From positions 1 through 64,000 of the forward strand of contig WNKP01000008.1 of NCBI GenBank assembly GCA_009797885.1: a stretch of DNA of 64,000 nucleotides. The letters run 5' to 3'. The position numbers were made by a program, and so were the translations under genes. Position 1 is the first letter of the stretch. Each line of letters begins with the position of its first letter. Positions 62,666 to 64,000 of this stretch are shown here, one piece after another. Under the pieces are notes generated by a model. The model made no database searches. It was not told where the DNA came from and saw only the letters and a program-made list of their open reading frames with translations. Origin of the DNA: Flavobacteriaceae bacterium GF1. GTDB taxonomy: Bacteria > Bacteroidota > Bacteroidia > Flavobacteriales > Flavobacteriaceae.

Positions 62666-63672
62666 GCGTGTATCCTACCTTTCTTTTCCCGTAATGAAAT
62701 AGCCTCCTTTTGGTTGATGACCGCCAATATTTCCGACAGTACGGACAATGCGATTTCCTGAGGGGTCTCCGCTCCCAATTCTAGTCCGGCGGGACCATGG
62801 AGGGATTCTATGAATTCCAATGGGGTATCCGGGTTTTGCTCCAAGAGTTCATTGAACAGTTTTTCCCGTCTTCTGGCGGGTCCAAGTATACCAAAATAGG
62901 CTGGCTCATGTCCGCAAAGGGCCAATAAAAACTGTAAATCCTTAACATAACTGTGGGTCATGAGCACAATGGCCGTTTGATGATCGGCATTGATGTGAAG
63001 GGTTTCAGCTTCGGCATTCACAAAATTGGTAGATCCAGGGAAATCCATAGCGGTCTTCCCTTCTTTCGGGTGGGCCACAATGGTCACCTCCCACCCCATA
63101 AGTCCTGCCATTGAACATAACTGAACGGCATCGTGTTCCGCCCCAATAATGACCAATCGGAAGCAGGGAGGTAACGTTTGATGAAAACTTTCCAAATCGG
63201 TCGGAATCACATAGCCTTCCCTAAGGGGAAGTACGGTTTCGTTCATTTCAAGGACCGAGCCGTAATTTACGTCTTCCCCAAAGTGCGGATTAAAGTAGCT
63301 CCTCATACCAAAGGCTGTCCTTTGACCAATACTATCCCAAAACCGATTGACCACTTCGGTGGAAGGCCGAAAAGGTTCCAATAAAATGAACAATATCCCT
63401 TCACAACCCAATCGATAACGGCCGTCATAGGTCATGACTTTGGGAACCTGGGTTGTAAAAACGGAGAGTGCCTGCCGGTATACCTCCTTCTCCACACATC
63501 CTCCACTTACGGCACCTACCATCGTCCCGTCTTCCAACAGGAGCATCCGAACCCCGGGTCTTCGATATGAAGAACCTTCCAGGGCTACCACGGTCGCCAA
63601 AACGGCTTTTTGACCATTTTTGTGCGCCGCTTCATAGGAATTGACAATTTTCTTTAGTTCGTGGGTCGTCAT
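62662..63672 (-). CDS. xdhC: XdhC-family molybdenum hydroxylase maturation factor
   Basis: The 336-residue protein binds molybdenum cofactor and delivers it, sulphurated, to the hydroxylase. The N-terminal XdhC_CoxI domain has ATVVALEGSSYRRPGVRMLL, AVSGGCVEKEVYRQAL and YDGRYRLGCEGILF. The C-terminal Rossmann-like domain has RLVIIGAEHDAVQLCSMAGL and GILGPARRREKLFNELL with LHGPAGLELGAETPQEIALS. It overlaps its neighbours by 4 nt on each side. Confidence 0.92.
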   Translation of the reverse strand: MTTHELKKIVNSYEAAHKNGQKAVLATVVALEGSSYRRPGVRMLLLEDGTMVGAVSGGCVEKEVYRQALSVFTTQVPKVMTYDGRYRLGCEGILFILLEPFRPSTEVVNRFWDSIGQRTAFGMRSYFNPHFGEDVNYGSVLEMNETVLPLREGYVIPTDLESFHQTLPPCFRLVIIGAEHDAVQLCSMAGLMGWEVTIVAHPKEGKTAMDFPGSTNFVNAEAETLHINADHQTAIVLMTHSYVKDLQFLLALCGHEPAYFGILGPARRREKLFNELLEQNPDTPLEFIESLHGPAGLELGAETPQEIALSVLSEILAVINQKEAISLREKKGRIHA

Positions 63673-64000
63673 AGTATTTTTCGTGTGGGGATAAACCCTA
63701 CTTTTTCATTGTTTTCTAGTGTTTGTCCTGGCTTAACCTTGATAAAACCATTGGCCTTTGTAAGGCTGGTCAAGTCACCGGAACCATTGCCGTCAATTAA
63801 TTTTCCCCACATTTTTCCATCCTTTAAATGGGCTTTTGCCCGAACGAACCGCATTAGATCCGTGGTATTTTCAAATGATTCCTCTAAAAATAATTGAATT
63901 TCGGCATTGACCTGTCCCAAACATTTGTTAAGCCATGGTCTAAAATAGATATGAAAATTGGCAAAGGTGGATGTGGGATTTCCGGGAAAACCAAAAATAG
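63669..64000 (-). CDS. moeA: MoeA molybdopterin molybdenumtransferase, C-terminal part
   Basis: The frame runs off the right edge of the window; 110 residues are visible. The region before the internal Met reads IFGFPGNPTSTFANFHIYFR, the conserved FGLPGNPVS loop of MoeA, followed by the C-terminal beta-barrel domain (RFVRAKAHLKDGKMWGKLID, SGDLTSLTKANGFIKVKPGQ). MoeA inserts molybdate into adenylylated molybdopterin. It overlaps xdhC by 4 nt, so a molybdenum-hydroxylase maturation operon runs left. Confidence 0.88.
   Translation of the reverse strand, partial: IFGFPGNPTSTFANFHIYFRPWLNKCLGQVNAEIQLFLEESFENTTDLMRFVRAKAHLKDGKMWGKLIDGNGSGDLTSLTKANGFIKVKPGQTLENNEKVGFIPTRKIL

Overview
The window reads as chromosomal DNA of a marine-type Flavobacteriia (Bacteroidetes). 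Supporting signs are the YD/RHS gene pair with the Bacteroidetes-type layout, a TonB-plug protein with an MG2-like N-terminus, DUF4251 and DUF2652 proteins, LytTR/LytS signalling, many -AQ signal peptides and short lipoboxes, and a TAnnTTTG-type promoter. I saw no rRNA, tRNA or CRISPR array.

Region 1 (1-12.9 kb) is AT-rich and accessory. It holds a lipoprotein, a tyrosine recombinase, a small protein with a decayed second copy, and a tightly overlapping operon at 3751-9097: small XRE regulator, 911-aa protein with a putative PUA/EVE-like base-reader N-terminus plus two GHKL ATPase modules, receiver-like protein, 177-aa unknown, and cytosine-C5 DNA methyltransferase. A HEPN-like protein follows. 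I regard this as the best candidate for an undescribed anti-phage or epigenetic-conflict system in the window. A shared 20-nt direct repeat (676 and 10686) and a ~190-nt inverted-repeat element (10531-10722) lie at its edges. Integrase relics lie at 10826 and 12603.

Region 2 (11-19.1 kb) is a compact polyketide locus: one highly reducing type I PKS (KS-AT-DH-ER-KR-ACP, no thioesterase) followed by a cytochrome P450. The last 141 nt of the PKS gene are repeated almost perfectly just after the P450 gene, so the P450 lies between two copies of the PKS 3' end.

Region 3 (20-35 kb) looks like ordinary core and accessory chromosome. It has a TPR-containing sensor kinase, a TonB-plug protein, small secreted proteins, a D-aminoacylase, and an operon with a LytS-type kinase, a degenerate kinase (phospho-acceptor His replaced by Lys) and a LytTR regulator. 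Upstream in the same direction is a protein built of about ten 34-residue SDHH repeats, whose leader carries two pairs of direct repeats with 21-nt period, the geometry expected of LytTR sites. A DUF1080 lipoprotein and an EamA transporter follow.

Region 4 (35-50.8 kb) is an RHS/polymorphic-toxin locus: two large secreted RHS proteins, the second with five 93-residue Ig-like tandem repeats and a variable C-terminal toxin-like domain. The toxin stop codon overlaps the start of an RNA 2'-phosphotransferase (KptA/Tpt1) in the position normally held by an immunity gene. Next come an opposite-strand small gene pair and an orphan RHS tip (344 nt about 97% identical to the main gene) whose M15-peptidase-like C-terminus is cut by an in-frame amber stop, then a lipoprotein that may be its immunity protein. 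A 32-nt direct repeat (one mismatch) brackets this locus at 34990 and 50791.

Region 5 (50.9-64 kb) is house-keeping-like: thioredoxin-fold protein, secreted isoaspartyl methyltransferase, MscS channel, large BNR/sortilin-like protein, DUF3052 and DUF2652 proteins, an FCD-type GntR regulator with a perfect palindromic operator, and a molybdenum-hydroxylase accessory cluster (MoeA, XdhC, MocA-like) with an amidohydrolase.
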